Positions 50,196 through 61,235 of a DNA stretch of 64,000 bases are shown here, in pieces (position 1 is the first letter of the stretch; each line of letters starts with the position of its first letter). The DNA comes from Hysterangium stoloniferum. Its lineage: Eukaryota; Basidiomycota; Agaricomycetes; Hysterangiales; Hysterangiaceae. The notes beneath the pieces are model-generated. The model was not told where the DNA came from and did not search any database. It saw only the letters and a program-made list of their open reading frames with translations. The translations under genes were made by a program, and so were the position numbers. The stretch is taken from the NCBI GenBank assembly GCA_015178975.1, contig WHVD01000140.1, positions 1 to 64,000 of the forward strand, in the 5' to 3' direction.

Positions 50196-52125
50196 GTTTA
50201 ACAGTAGTCAAAGAAACAGGGGTAGTTGCTGTGGTAAAAACGTCACGTACAATGTCACACATATTACAAACATTCAAATAAATAGGATACAAGTACTAAA
50301 TCCCCAGAAAAGACAAAAGAAAGACAAAAGAAAGACAAAGACATGTAGTAAGACTGACCATCCCCACGTTCATTTAAAACCAGGATTAAGTATCCCATAA
50401 TTCCCACGGTATGTGTTACATTGAATGTCTCGCTTGAGCTGAACCAGCAATCAAATATGGACCCCTGAGCAGCGAATGTCGTTATCACTCTTACACAGAC
50501 GCATATTCGCAAAAGCGGCTGATTAGGAGTACGGCAATAGCCAAATGGTCTGTTCCATCCACTATCCCATAGGACTATATCATGGCCACGGAGTCGCAGT
50601 ATTCACGGCAGTCGCCGTCCCTGCCCCACTCATTTCAGCATTCGGAGACCTCCCACGTTAACAACATTTGCGCTTGGATGCTTTAGTCGTAAAGTCTCTT
50701 GCTGAGCTCCGTATCTCCATGTGAAGATTAACTATATCTGCACCCTTACCTTATGTTTGTGCATTCTTCATTGCTTCGAGCGCAGTTATCGCTGATGCAC
50801 AATCGTAGAGTATGTTCATATGAGGGAGGCTGTGACTAATCCCTGCGTAGAATCCTCTTCGCACTGATACGAACGTTATCTGTTGATCCCCAACATGGCA
50901 CCACCCCGGTTCACAACCCTTCTGCCACGCCTAGTGCAGGGTATACATATCAAGGCGCCGAAGCTAGGCCGTGTCATTGGGCGTATACCACTGAGATTTC
51001 CTTTGAGCCATATCGAGTTTTGTTCATAGTCCGAATGCCGATCGCACGACTCCAGTTAATGGTTTAAAGCCAACCGAATTTATACACAATTATATATGAT
51101 GTTCTTCAGGTTGTCGAACCTTTACTGGGCCTATACGATCTTTGATTCCATCGTGACGGAGATCATATAACGTATTCATCCTACCCCCATGAAGCAGTCA
51201 AGAAGCCTTCCCGGCGATTCCAAGATTACAAATTTTCAGTTTGTGAGGTATTCGAACCCCCCAGACTTGTGGGGGTCATCTCTCGCGACGATCCTAACAC
51301 ATCGTGTCATAACAGCACCATCTACTTCCTGAATCCCCTCAAATCTATCTCCCTCAAATGTCAGTTGAGCTACAATCACAACCATAAGCGCCGTCTGTAC
51401 CTTCGGTTCCATCTTACTGCCTAGGTTATGTTCATGTCTAGGATGATGTGGCGAGTTTAACCCGCCCCTATCGACAGCGTCGCCATGACGCACTGTTTTG
51501 GTCGATTCGCAGATGACGAAGTATACTTGTTTATCCAGGGTACCGATTAGTTAGTAAGCTATGGCTTCGCCCGGCCACCCAACGTCACCCCTTATCGCCC
51601 TCCACAATCTTACCGTTGAATCCGCTGCTCCTTTTCCTCAGACTTTCAACAATTTCAACAACGTTTTGCCATATAAAGAATTTTCGTAACATACTTTTGG
51701 AATATTGCCTTGGAGTGGGGCCCTCTGTGGTTTCAGACAAGGAAATCGCCACTTTGATATCCAGTCTGAAGCACATGCGGATGTAATGGATGATTTGATT
51801 GTATACTGTCAAACCAAGGGATCACTTGGGGTCACACAAGATAAGCACGATAAGGGCATGTCGGCACTTTTTCTGTAATAGCGTTTATACGACACGGTTG
51901 TAGTGCTTGGAAACGCGATTCTCAATCTCCCTATTGATCTCGCTAGGGTCTCAAGCACGACGTGGGGCTGTCCGTGCATGCGAAAATGTAGCAAAGTCGT
52001 GACTTTCGAAATGCAAGCTCGCCCTCTCTTAATCGCGTGAGCCTGACTGGAATAGACTATTTATGAATGTGTCACATCAGGAAGACAATTAACAGTGAGA
52101 GGGAGTACGGGAGGAACTGGTTACA
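50196..52125. other. Unassigned 1.9-kb stretch upstream of the NLR gene
   Basis: It should contain the NLR promoter just above 50,195, but no clear TATA was seen. Minus-strand frames at 51,994-51,809, 51,812-51,585 and 51,493-51,236 look mildly protein-like (KMEPKVQTALMVVIVAQ; SKSMLRKFFIWQNVVEIVES) but match nothing I know, and no splice chain was established. Confidence 0.35.
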
Positions 52126-52129
52126 AAGC

Positions 52130-52905
52130 AAATGGCGAGCTTCTACACAACTTGTCAGGTATTCTCATATAGTTGGTCGTCCACCCGTCAACGCTCCGTT
52201 GGACATCCGCCAGGCTTAATACCAATTCCCATTCGTGGATCCTCGGAATTATGCGGTGACTCAATTGACCAACGCCACATTAGACGCCCGGGAAGATCGA
52301 TTAATTGATTTGTCAGAGATCATAGTCCACTCGCAACTCATCCTTGCTCTCAACCCCAACAACTGAAATTTTAAAACCCTCCAGAATCTACGCCATGGTC
52401 ATCAAAGCTATGGCTCACAACATTGGATTTTGCCAATGTTGTTATTCTCCTTCTTGGAGTCATTCATGCAGTCAAAATAGTTGCCCACCCAAGGCACATT
52501 GTAGGTTCATCTTTCTCGTCTCCACACATAACCTTAATGTCCCCTGTATAGTATTCTGCAACTTTTCCATTACCCTCAAGCTGCTGAACATTGCCCATCT
52601 CTGTCGCTTTGCGACATACACTCTCACTGTTTCCCTCGCCTCCTACATTAAGATGTGTGGATATAACCTTCACATCTTACTCGTTATCTCTTGGTTCCCA
52701 CTCCATCAGTGGAGCATCCTGAAGTTTCTCAGCTTTGTGGTGGAGAAGCTCTTTGGTCCATCGCTGCTTCCTGCACCTGTAGCGGATATTTCTTTTTCCT
52801 CAAAATTCATGGCACTTTTCAAGGTTGTGACTGGAGTGAAGATTGAGCCGTATTACGCGAACGTTATTGTCAACTTGTTGCCTGTCAGTGTCTCCTTGCG
52901 CCCCT
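52130..52905 (+). repeat. Duplicated module X, copy 1
   Basis: Direct repeat of 54,971-55,745 with high similarity, starting AAATGGCGAGCTTCTACACA / AAACGGCGAGGTTCTACACA and running about 775 bases. It contains the two-exon membrane-protein coding segment described for copy 2 but carries small length changes that disturb the first exon frame, so this copy may be a pseudogene. A long frame, 52,344-53,000, covers most of it. Confidence 0.8.
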
Positions 52906-53039
52906 GTCAGGGGTTCTCTATGGAAGATATTGCCTGCCGGCCCAAGTCCGATGCCCGCAGATGTTATGGATCAGGTCATCAGTTTGTTCTCCGGTATTGA
53001 ACACTCTCTTGAGGCAGAGGCTTTCCCCATGGTTACTTC

Positions 53040-53580
53040 AAGGTATATCCCCATTCCCTCATTTATGTCCTGGTCATTGACAAGCTGCACATTCAGGATC
53101 ACAGCAACGTTCGCATATGTTGTAGTTACACTACTTATGGTAGTGTATCTCCGCAGACCCATTTGGAACATTTGCCATCAAGCTTTGTGCTTTGTGGCAC
53201 GAGCCGCGTGAATGGTGTTGTTTTGGTTGCTCAACATTGCAGCGACGATTGGGTTTAAGTTGCTGAAATCTGTCTTGGGATGTATCTGCACGGTCTCAGC
53301 GTACCGGTCATATTCTCTTGCAGACGACCTCATGTCACCCCCCTTGTCCCCATCCTCATGACCCGCAATCCTATCGCCATTCGCCGCGCGTACATTCAAG
53401 CCACAGCCAACGGCATCAACACATTCAGTGGAGCACAACAGGGCGCCCCTGAGAACATCGATCAGGATGATGTTTTCAATTGTGAAGAGATGTCCCGGTA
53501 CATGAGCACCTCTTCCAACGCTGAACCCATTATACCCACTGCCGCTGCCACTGAAGCAGACCCCACCCCACCTGCCACCA
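53040..53580 (+). repeat. Duplicated module Y, copy 1
   Basis: Starts with GGTTACTTCAAGGTATATCC and recurs from 53,874 to about 54,430. It encodes hydrophobic segments and then the Thr/Pro-rich repeat unit once (INTFSGAQQGAPENID, EEMSRYMSTSSNAEP). The module ends abruptly where the inverted copy of module X begins, after CCACCTGCCACCACA. Confidence 0.75.
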
Positions 53581-53583
53581 CAT

Positions 53584-53865
53584 CTTCATGTAGGAGGCAA
53601 GGAAACAGCGAGAACGTGTATCGGAAAGCGACGGAGATGGGCAATGAGTTCAGCAGCTTGAAGGTAATGGGGGCGTCGCGGAATACTATACGGGGGACAT
53701 TAATGTTATGTGTGGAGATGAGGAAGATGAACCTACAATGTGCCTTGGGCAACTATTTTGACTGCATAAATGACTCCAAGAAGGAGAATAACAACATTGG
53801 CAAAAGGTCCAATGTTGTGAGCCATAGCTTTGATGACCATGGCGTTGGTTTTGGAGGGTTGTAAA
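53584..53865 (-). repeat. Inverted partial copy of module X
   Basis: Reverse complement of about 55,230-55,512 (and 52,365-52,650). It is placed between two module Y copies, so the locus reads X - Y - inverted X - Y - X. The copy keeps the first exon's reading frame (ANVVILLLGVIYAVKIVAQ on the minus strand), unlike copy 1. Confidence 0.8.
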
Positions 53866-54055
53866 CTTTCAGTTGGTTACTTCAAGGTATATCCCCATTC
53901 CCTCATTTATGTCCCGGTCTTTGACAAGCTGCACATTCAGGATCACAGTAACGTTCCCATATGTCGTAGTTACACCACTTATGGTAGTGTATCTCCGCAG
54001 ACCCATTTGGAACATTTGCCATCAAGCTTTGTGCTTTGTGGCATGAGCCACGGGA

Positions 54056-55021
54056 ATGGTGTTGTTTTGGTTGCTCAACATCGCAGCGACGATTGGGTTT
54101 AAGTTGCTGGAATCTGTCTTGGGATGTATCTACACGGTCTCAGCGTACCGGTCATATTCTCTTGCAGATGACCTCATGTCACCCCCCGTTGTCCCCATCC
54201 TCATGATCCGCAATCCTATCGCCATTCGCCACGCGTGCATTCAAGCCACAGCCAACAGCATCAACACATTCAACACATTCAGCAGAGCACAACAGGGCGT
54301 GCCTGAGAACATCAATCAGGGTGATGTTTTCAATTATGAAGAGATGTCCCAGCACATGAGCGCCTCTTCCAACGCTGAACCCATTATATCCACTGCTGCC
54401 GCCACTGAAGCAGACCCCACCCCATCCGCCACCACCGACACTGTAGAAGACCCCACCCCATCCGCCACTACCACCACTACAGCAGACCCCACCCCATCCG
54501 CTACCACAGCTACTGCAGCCGACCCCACAGCAGACAGCATCAACACAGTCGACGGAGCGCAGCAGGTTGCCCCTGAGAACATCAATCAGGACAAGGACGA
54601 CGTTTTCAATTATGAAGAGATGCCCCGGCACATGAGCGCCTCTTCCAATACCGAACCTATTCTATCCACTGCCACTGAAGCAGACCTCACCCCACCCGCC
54701 ACCACTGACACTGCAGCAGACCCCACCCAATCTGCTACCATAGCTGCTGCAGCAGACCACACAGCCGACAGTATCAACACACTCAGTGGAGCACAGCAGG
54801 GCCCCCCTGAGAACATCAATCAGGACAAGGACAACGTTTTCAATTATGAAGAGATGTCCCGGCACATGAGCGCCTCTTCCAACGCTAAATCTATTCTATC
54901 CACTGTCGCTGCCACCGAAGCAGACCCCACCCCACCCACCACCACCAACACCGCAGCAGACCCCACCCTTTACAAAGCAAACGGCGAGGTTCTACACAAC
55001 TTGTCAGGTATTCTCATATAA
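54056..55021 (+). CDS. Hypothetical protein with hydrophobic N-terminus and Thr/Pro-rich tandem repeats
   Basis: An open frame of 321 codons. The first ~60 residues are hydrophobic (MVLFWLLNIAATIGF, then SVLGCIYTVSAY), suggesting membrane segments. The rest is three tandem units of about 75-95 residues. Each has SINT, a GAQQ..PENINQ block, NYEEM..HMSASSN, EPI, and an acidic Thr/Pro spacer with DPTP.ATT repeated one to four times. The start codon is uncertain and the frame may be the 3' exon of a longer gene whose upstream exons lie in module Y (53,874 onward). I do not recognise the family. The repeats look like a stalk or secreted tail. Its end runs into module X copy 2. Confidence 0.45.
   Translation: MVLFWLLNIAATIGFKLLESVLGCIYTVSAYRSYSLADDLMSPPVVPILMIRNPIAIRHACIQATANSINTFNTFSRAQQGVPENINQGDVFNYEEMSQHMSASSNAEPIISTAAATEADPTPSATTDTVEDPTPSATTTTTADPTPSATTATAADPTADSINTVDGAQQVAPENINQDKDDVFNYEEMPRHMSASSNTEPILSTATEADLTPPATTDTAADPTQSATIAAAADHTADSINTLSGAQQGPPENINQDKDNVFNYEEMSRHMSASSNAKSILSTVAATEADPTPPTTTNTAADPTLYKANGEVLHNLSGILI
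54240..54965 (+). repeat. Tandem coding minisatellite (three units, plus one in module Y copy 1)
   Basis: Units begin near 54,250, 54,535 and 54,770 with a CAGCATCAACACA-type start. Each contains GAGAACATCAATCAGG and CACATGAGCGCCTCTTCCAA. An extra unit lies near 53,420. Unit length differs mainly by the number of ~24-30 base CCCACCCCATCCGCCACC subrepeats. Confidence 0.85.
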
Positions 55022-55745
55022 TTTCTCGTCCACCCGTCAACGTTCCGTCGGACATCCACCAGGCTTAATACCAATTCCCATTCGTGGATCCGACAGCAAA
55101 TTATGCGGTGACTCAATTGACCAACGCCACATTAGACGCCCGGGAAGATCGATTTATTGATTTGTCGGAGATCATAGTCCACTCGCAACTCATCCTTGCT
55201 CTCAACCCCAACAACTGAAATTTTAAAACCCTCCAGAATCTACGCCATGGTCATCAAAGCTATGGCTGACAACATTGGACCTTTTGCCAATGTTGTTATT
55301 CTCCTTCTTGGAGTCATTCATGCAGTCAAAATAGTTGCCCAAGGCACATTGTAGGTTCATCTTCCTCGTCTCCACACACAACCTTAATGTCCCCCGTATA
55401 GTATTCTGCGACTTTTCCATTACCCTCAAGCTGCTGAACTCATTGCCCATCTCCGTCGCTTTCCGATACACGCTCTCGCTGTTTCCCTCGCCTCTTACAT
55501 TAAGATGTGCGGATATGTTCTTCACAAGTTACTCATTATTTCTTGGTGCCTACTCCATCAGTGGAGCCTCCTGGAGTTTCTCAGCTTTGTGGCGAAGAAG
55601 CTCTTCAGTCCATCGCTCCCTCCTGCGCCCGTAGCGGATGTTTCCTCTTCCTCAAAATTCATGGCACTTTTCAAGGTTGTGATAGGAGGGAAGATTGAGC
55701 CGTATTATGCGAATGTTATTGTCCACTTGTTTCCCATCAATGTCT
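54971..55745 (+). repeat. Duplicated module X, copy 2
   Basis: Direct copy of 52,130-52,905; see there. This copy retains an open two-exon coding segment. Confidence 0.8.
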
Positions 55746-56077
55746 CCTCACAGCTGAAAGGTGAGCCAGTCATCTGTTTATTTAGTAACCCATCCTGTAA
55801 TCTAACCATGTCCATAGCCTCGCCCCTGTCAGCTGGGGGATGCTGGCTCAGAGTCCGATGCCTGCAGATGTTCTGGATCAGGTCATCCGTTTGCTCTCCG
55901 GTGTTGAACACTCTCTTGAGGCAGAGGCTTACTAGAGGTCGACCAGTGGAGGATAGTCCCACGCCACGGAGGGTTAAACCATTTCAGTGCATACTGAAGG
56001 GTTTGTGGGATACGGGATTATGTCTTGTGGTGCGGCAGATGGTGACCTGCTTCATATCGTCATCCTCGTCCAAATAA
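55247..56077 (+). CDS. Hypothetical membrane protein (module X coding segment, copy 2)
   Basis: Exon 55,247-55,350 joins in phase to 55,402-56,077. A further optional intron, 55,761-55,817, is a multiple of three, so the frame stays open either way. The first exon encodes a helix (FANVVILLLGVIHAVKIVAQ). The second has HYPQAAELIAHLRRFPIHA, a second hydrophobic stretch (YVLHKLLIISWCLLHQW), a Pro/Ser linker (SPSLPPAPVADVSSSSK) and KIEPYYANVIV. The equivalent segment is conserved in the inverted copy, supporting this strand and frame. Function unknown, not recognised. The true gene probably starts further upstream (an open segment at about 55,100-55,217 has NYAVTQLTNATLDARED) but that link was not resolved. 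Confidence 0.45.
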
Positions 56078-57433
56078 GAACGGCGCAGTTTCATTCAACC
56101 CATTTGGCAATTTGAGAATTGTGGGATCTGAGCCGTTCTTGCATCCTCAGCTGTCGGCGACATTTGTGCTCGGCGTTTGATCGATCGTGTCTAGTTGGGC
56201 CTGAGTTAACGAGCTGCGAATATCACTGTGCTGGTTGATAGAGGTTGTCGTATGGTTGCTTTGGATCCTTATAGCGGCTCACGATCGATGTCAGGCCTCA
56301 ATGATTGTCTGATTTGGTCCACTCGGGTGCTTACAGATATATAGATATCGTGACCTATCAAATAATACTTCTTAAACTGAAATATCTTTGTTATTCAATA
56401 TCTACAGTATAATATCCTACCCTACCTAGTTTCCATCTTGCTTAGGTTTTCGCTCCTGTCATATCTTTTTGAAGTCTTTCACAATCACAAGGCTCTCACA
56501 CGGTGCCAACTGGTACATAAACCCAAGTTAGAAATCTGTGCATACATGCTATTATGTATTGATTCCAAAAGTGTTCTTATAGGTTTTCCTTCATGCTAGC
56601 ACGACGCCCTGTCTTTTGACATTTCCTTCCGTAAGATGTCTACACACCAACTTGAACATCGCCCCGGCAAGTGCTACTCATCACTTTCAATCCATAATTT
56701 CGCAACACTCTGGGAGCAAAGAACAACCAAGAGCTGTACCTTTCGACGTTAATCGTGATCCAGGGCGGAAATATAGAGGGAATGATTTCCAGAATTGTTG
56801 AAAGGCGAGACGATATATACCTTGCAGGAATCCATGATATTACACGCATCCAAATTAGAACAACTTGAACTGACAGCAACGGAAGGCGTGCTCTTAATCA
56901 TGGGATATTTGATGAACTGTTTTGAAGAATTGTTCGGGGAATAATAGATGCTATCCAATAGGGACGACTTAGGGTCAGAGACGCTGCAAAGGGCTAAAAA
57001 CAAAATGAAGTCAGTTGTAAAGATAATGCGCTTTGAACTACGTATTGAGATTACAACAAGAGAGGCCGGTGGCTCTTTATACTACGAGTTTAGGAGTCAG
57101 GAGCCAACGGCTGAGGAGAAAGATACAAAGGATTATCTCGCTTGACTTTCTAGGCCCTATACCCCAATTTTTCCAAATGGTCGTGATGAACATTAATGCC
57201 TACGGGGAAAAAACCTACGTTGCCGGTCAGCACGAAGGTGCAAAACCGACGAAGGATCAATGCAGTTAAACAAATCAGCCATTGATGTGATCATCTCACA
57301 GCCCGAGGGAGGACAATAAAGCACGAAAAAAACCCCTGATACACGCCATTCTGCCCTATATGACACCAGAAAATTTACACAGACACTTTGGGTCGATGCC
57401 GTGATACATGTAGTGATACACAAAGTCAAAAGT
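56078..57433. other. Unassigned stretch; possible small minus-strand coding at 57,003-56,640
   Basis: The minus strand near 56,960-56,800 reads as a short Ser/Asn-rich peptide (SIYYSPNNSSKQFIKYPMIK) followed by a GTATAT donor. A TATA-like GTATAAAGAG lies at about 57,084 on the same strand. Too weak for a gene call. 56,078-56,600 is AT-rich and shows nothing. Confidence 0.3.
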
Positions 57434-58752
57434 TTAACATCCCATTTGTATGCCATTGTATGGACCACCATGGTCACTCGTAGAACCTTCAAAGATGTTT
57501 CCAACGTCGCCGGTAGTACAAAGGTCAGATGTGTTGTCGTCACCTGAGGTGGTCGGGGGTTATGAAGTTCACAGCTGAAAGAAAAAAATGGAAAAAATAG
57601 AGACATACCCGCGCATGCATCCCAAGCTCCGCTATCTTGAATGTGGATTTCTCCATGGGGGTGATGGAATCCCAGGAAGCGACCTGAGCAATAAATGTGA
57701 ATGACGAAGAAAGTGGGAGTGACTGCCGACACCTACCAGGAAGAATAGGAACGAGATCCTCCCTGTTGTTGATGCGTGTCAAGTCGGGGAAGTGGGCTTA
57801 CCAGAGGAGGGATCAGTCTCGCCAAGGATGACCCTATCGAAATACCTTACCGTCCAAGTACTGCGCAAACGCGAGATTTCCGACTCGCGGCATGCCATAT
57901 CCAACGACTTTGAATTGGATATTCGAAGGAAGGTGGAGAGGAAGGAATACGGCGTCGATCAATGCAATTGCGGCGCCCAAAGAATGGCCAACGATCGCAA
58001 CCTTAGTAGCGCCGTGGGCGGATAATGCCTTTTGGACGGCAGCAAGAACGCCAGGGGCAGATCTATAAGGAAGACATGCATTGTGAAACTAATGGAATAG
58101 TATATTTTTTTTGAAAAAATTACCTGGCTTGAGTGTCCTTGAACCCGCTGTGGACTTCCAAGCCAGATGTCCCCGGAAACATTGTTTGGTCCAAACCGGT
58201 GAGGATAATGTCAGCATCAGTGAGATCAGCCACCCTTTAAATGTCGTGAAAAATAGGTGAATTGTCCGGGAGGCAAAACACATGTTGTTGCAACGTACAA
58301 TTTGCTCGTATCAGTTCCTTGGTGACTGACTATGACGGTGGCTAAGGCCGGATCAAAACCGACAAACCCTAGGCGACCGGTGAGTATTCGTCGGTAGATT
58401 CTTATGCGATCTAGTGTATTTACAAAATTGTGTCTCGCTGCCATCTCCTCCTGAAGCCACAGGTATGAAGCCCGGATTGGCATTACAGTTTGCTGCCGAA
58501 GAAACGCGTTAAAGTTGATGATATTCCCGGACGTGCAACGCGTATTATTATACCTCCACAAGACCAATTGATAGTCGTGCTCGGCTGACAGTACGCCGTG
58601 CTCGCGAAATGGGTGAATGGCGAAAACGAATTGATCTGAGCCGTCGAGACGGCTGTTACAGCTCCTTGGCGAGGCAAGACGAGTCCATAAGTGAATGGAA
58701 TAAGTCCAAGTCCAAAGGATATGAAGGAGAGCATTAATTCCCCGGCGACCAT
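57434..58752 (-). CDS. Secreted class 3 lipase
   Basis: Eight exons on the minus strand close in phase: 58,752-58,554; 58,492-58,424; 58,368-58,299; 58,234-58,124; 58,062-57,851; 57,796-57,737; 57,683-57,609; 57,543-57,434. They give 301 residues, the usual family length. A signal peptide (MLSFISFGLGLIPFTYG) is followed by FASTAYCQP and CGANCNANPGF. Next come FWFVGFDPALATVIVSHQGT, the nucleophile elbow VAIVGHSLGAAIA (Ser), INNREDLVPILPGR (catalytic Asp region) and FHHPHGEIHI (catalytic His). The C-terminus (DACAGDDNTSDLC) has the paired cysteines typical of this family. It should hydrolyse tri- or diacylglycerols outside the cell. A TATA box and a duplicated 30-base upstream element precede the start. 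The gene looks intact. Confidence 0.92.
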
Positions 58753-58796
58753 ACTCGAAGCCTGATCACGATCCGGAACTCAACTCAATGACTTGG

Positions 58797-58803
58797 TTTT
58801 ATA
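58797..58803 (-). promoter_or_regulatory. TATA box of the lipase gene
   Basis: TATAAAA on the minus strand, about 45-50 bases upstream of the lipase ATG at 58,752, in the context GGTATAAAACC. Confidence 0.6.
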
Positions 58804-58850
58804 CCATTCCGACTCTCCATCCGCTACCGCCATAGAACAATGTCTATTAT

Positions 58851-58913
58851 GAGGCATGCCAATTTGACAGGCCATCCAATCTTGAGGTATGCCAATTTGA
58901 CAGGGCCATCCAT
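58851..58913. repeat. Duplicated 30-base element upstream of the lipase
   Basis: GAGGCATGCCAATTTGACAG (58,851) is repeated as GAGGTATGCCAATTTGACAG (58,884), each continuing with GCCATCCA. The two copies lie 100-160 bases upstream of the lipase start and could be a duplicated regulatory site. Confidence 0.6.
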
Positions 58914-59624
58914 TAAAAACCATGTAAAATCGAGATGGGAGAGTCATCGGTCATTGGTCATTGGATGTGAATGTATGCTGGTAATGCCACTCGTCCGAAA
59001 AAGGATTCAAAGTCCAGGTAAATTTAACTACCAACGTGAGTGAGAGTGCCGTGCGAACTAGTTGTCACTATCCCATGTTGCAACGTCGTCACGTACCATG
59101 TGTACACGCTATGATGGACGAAGGTAAGATGAGGTTGGATAGGTTATGTTATTATTAAGGTGGCAGGACACGCGTGGATGTCATTATAATCCCCACCCCG
59201 GCGTGGGAGGCGACTGGGCATCTGCCTAGTCAGGCATAGCCGGTATGCTAAAGACCGGCAGGTAGTGTAGGACTCACCGGTCAAAGTCAAAATATCCACT
59301 AAAACTCCCTGATGGATGCTTAATGCAAAAGCCGGCCGAGTTCATACAATAAACTTTGCATTGGTGACAACTTTGGATTGCATTACCCTGGCAAGCACCG
59401 TATCTTCTACCCATTTGGTGATGACAATAGCCAATGATCAGCTAAAAAGTTCGTATGGACCCACAGATTTCATTATTTCCCCGCCGAACAATGATATGGC
59501 AAGGGCGCATGAAAAAACTATGTTACCTGCCATTAACATGACTAGACTATCATTGACCTGGGATTCTCCTCATTGAAAGTTTTGATCGGATAGGTTGACA
59601 ACGCCAATTTGAAGGCAGCAGCCG
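58914..59624. other. Intergenic stretch between lipase promoter and minisatellite
   Basis: No gene supported. The frame 59,316-59,576 (+) has no motif. Confidence 0.35.
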
Positions 59625-60175
59625 ATTACATCGTTCTGGACTGCATTTTTATTATACATGGCAATGCTACTTCTCGAATATCAGAAAAGCCGTATTGCTT
59701 TCAACTCTGACGCTCAAAAACGCCAGAAATATTATACCGTGGAATGATGACATTCTGGACTGCAATTTTATTATACCTGGCAATGCTACTTCTCGAATAT
59801 CAGAAAAGCCGTATTGCTTTCAACTCTGACGCTCAAAAACGCCAGAAATATTATACCGTGGAATGATGACATTGCTCTGGACTGCAATTTTATTATACCT
59901 GGCAATGCTACTTCTCGAATATCAGAAAAGCCGTATTGCTTTCAACTCTGACGCTCAAAAACGCCAGAAATATTATACCGTGGAATGATGACATTGCTCT
60001 GGACTGCAATTTTATTATACCTGGCAATGCTACTTCTCGAATATCAGAAAAGCCTAATAGAGAGTATTTGCAACGAGTATTTGCAACTAATGAAATATTA
60101 GTTGCAAATACTCTCTTAATTCTGACGCTCAAGAACGCCAGAAATATTACACTATGGGGTGACAATCAACTAAAT
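59625..60175. repeat. 122-base minisatellite, four to five copies
   Basis: CTGGACTGCA begins each unit at about 59,636, 59,756, 59,877 and 59,999, a period of ~122. Units contain TTATTATACCTGGCAATGCT, CGAATATCAGAAAAGCC and GAAATATTATACCGTGGAAT. The middle copies are almost identical. The last copy is interrupted by a MITE at 60,059-60,116 and ends in a more diverged half unit. Confidence 0.92.
60059..60116. mobile_element. MITE, family 1 copy 3 (short form) inside the minisatellite
   Basis: 58 bases starting AGAGAGTATTTGCAAC and ending GTTGCAAATACTCTCT. It lacks the inner arm (TTAGCTAAACTGAAT) of the other two copies and has a small duplication of GAGTATTTGCAAC near its left end. It is flanked by TAAT on both sides, a possible target duplication. 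Confidence 0.8.
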
Positions 60176-60318
60176 TATTATTAGATGCCTTCAGTGGAAG
60201 GCGTAAGAAAGTAATTTAGTACACTGGAGCCTATATGGTTCGAAGAGGGTAGCGATGACATGCTGTGAATTCTGTGTACGCACTGCCACAAAACTTCACC
60301 CTCTCCGACTGACTGCGA

Positions 60319-60327
60319 CATAAAAGG
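60319..60327 (+). promoter_or_regulatory. TATA-like element
   Basis: CATAAAAGG about 40 bases before the ATG at 60,367. Confidence 0.45.
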
Positions 60328-60366
60328 GCGCTCCCCGTCTAGTGTAAGTACCACTGCTACCCACCA

Positions 60367-61071
60367 ATGTCTACTTTCAACGAGAGGTCTCTGGACAATC
60401 ACGATGTGGCAACGGCTGAGGCCTACCGTGAAGGCATTGAGGAGTTGCCATCCTTAGTTTCCCCAGGTGTATTGAGCTCAGAGGACCAGATCGTTGAGGC
60501 GGGGATGAGGAAAAGATTCCATTTGTTGCTCAGGGAACGATGGAGCTGTAACGAACCCAGCCATGATTTATGTTATCGAGCCCCTGATGACGAGCAGCAC
60601 TTGCAGCTGTCTGAAAACCATATAAAAGTTTGGGTTGACAAGTTGGTGAGTACAGTATAATGATATTTCCATGTGATCTGGGCCTCATCCTGCACATTTC
60701 AGTGTCAAGGCGAAACGAGCTGCAATGACCCACCAACTATTGTTAAGATGTTAGGGGTATCCACCGACACGCCATCCAACCTCAGCCTACATTGCAGTGA
60801 TGCCTGGGGAATGGTCTCGCAGTATGACGGGACACCTTCAAATATTGAAATTGGCCCAGGGTATTTCTGTGGGTTGGGGATGGAACGGATTGGGATGGGC
60901 GCCCTTTTCATTGCAAAGAAAGCTTCGCTGATGGTAAAGCTGACAATGTACAGGGGGGTCACAATTCATTTGTTTCGAGACGACGGGGCCGCTGGCAAGT
61001 ATCTACACAAGCATCTCACGCTGCCAAGACTGGCAATGGTAGTTCAAGAGAGCATTGACTTAATGGGGTAG
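60367..61071 (+). CDS. Hypothetical protein, two exons
   Basis: Exons 60,367-60,645 and 60,703-61,071 close in phase (GTGAGT donor, TTTCAG acceptor) and give 215 residues. The N-terminal half is charged and helical (ATAEAYREGIEELPSL). The C-terminal half begins with CQGETSCNDPP and continues with mixed beta-type sequence (YFCGLGMERIGMGALF, LMVKLTMYRGVTIHLF). No domain recognised. It is followed at 165 bases by another unknown gene on the same strand, and the two could be one gene if an unrecognised intron joins them. Confidence 0.55.
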
Positions 61072-61235
61072 GGATAACTCAGCGTCAATCTTGAACACAC
61101 TCGAAATACTCACGGCTGAGTCGTAGACCCATATACCCGCTTCAAATTCGACAACGAGCGGCGGGGGTTTTACGGTTATATCCGAGCTTTCCACCTCATC
61201 TAGAGCGGAGTAGCAAAGGTCACACTACCCAGATT

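Noticed and set aside
55223-55525. Minus-strand 100-residue frame conserved between module X copies
   Set aside because: Considered as the coding strand, but the plus strand gives a two-exon chain in exact phase with hydrophobic helices conserved in the inverted copy; the minus frame is preserved mainly because the copies are young.
59625-60175. CRISPR-like array
   Set aside because: Units are directly adjacent 122-base repeats without unique spacers, in a eukaryotic genome; it is a minisatellite.
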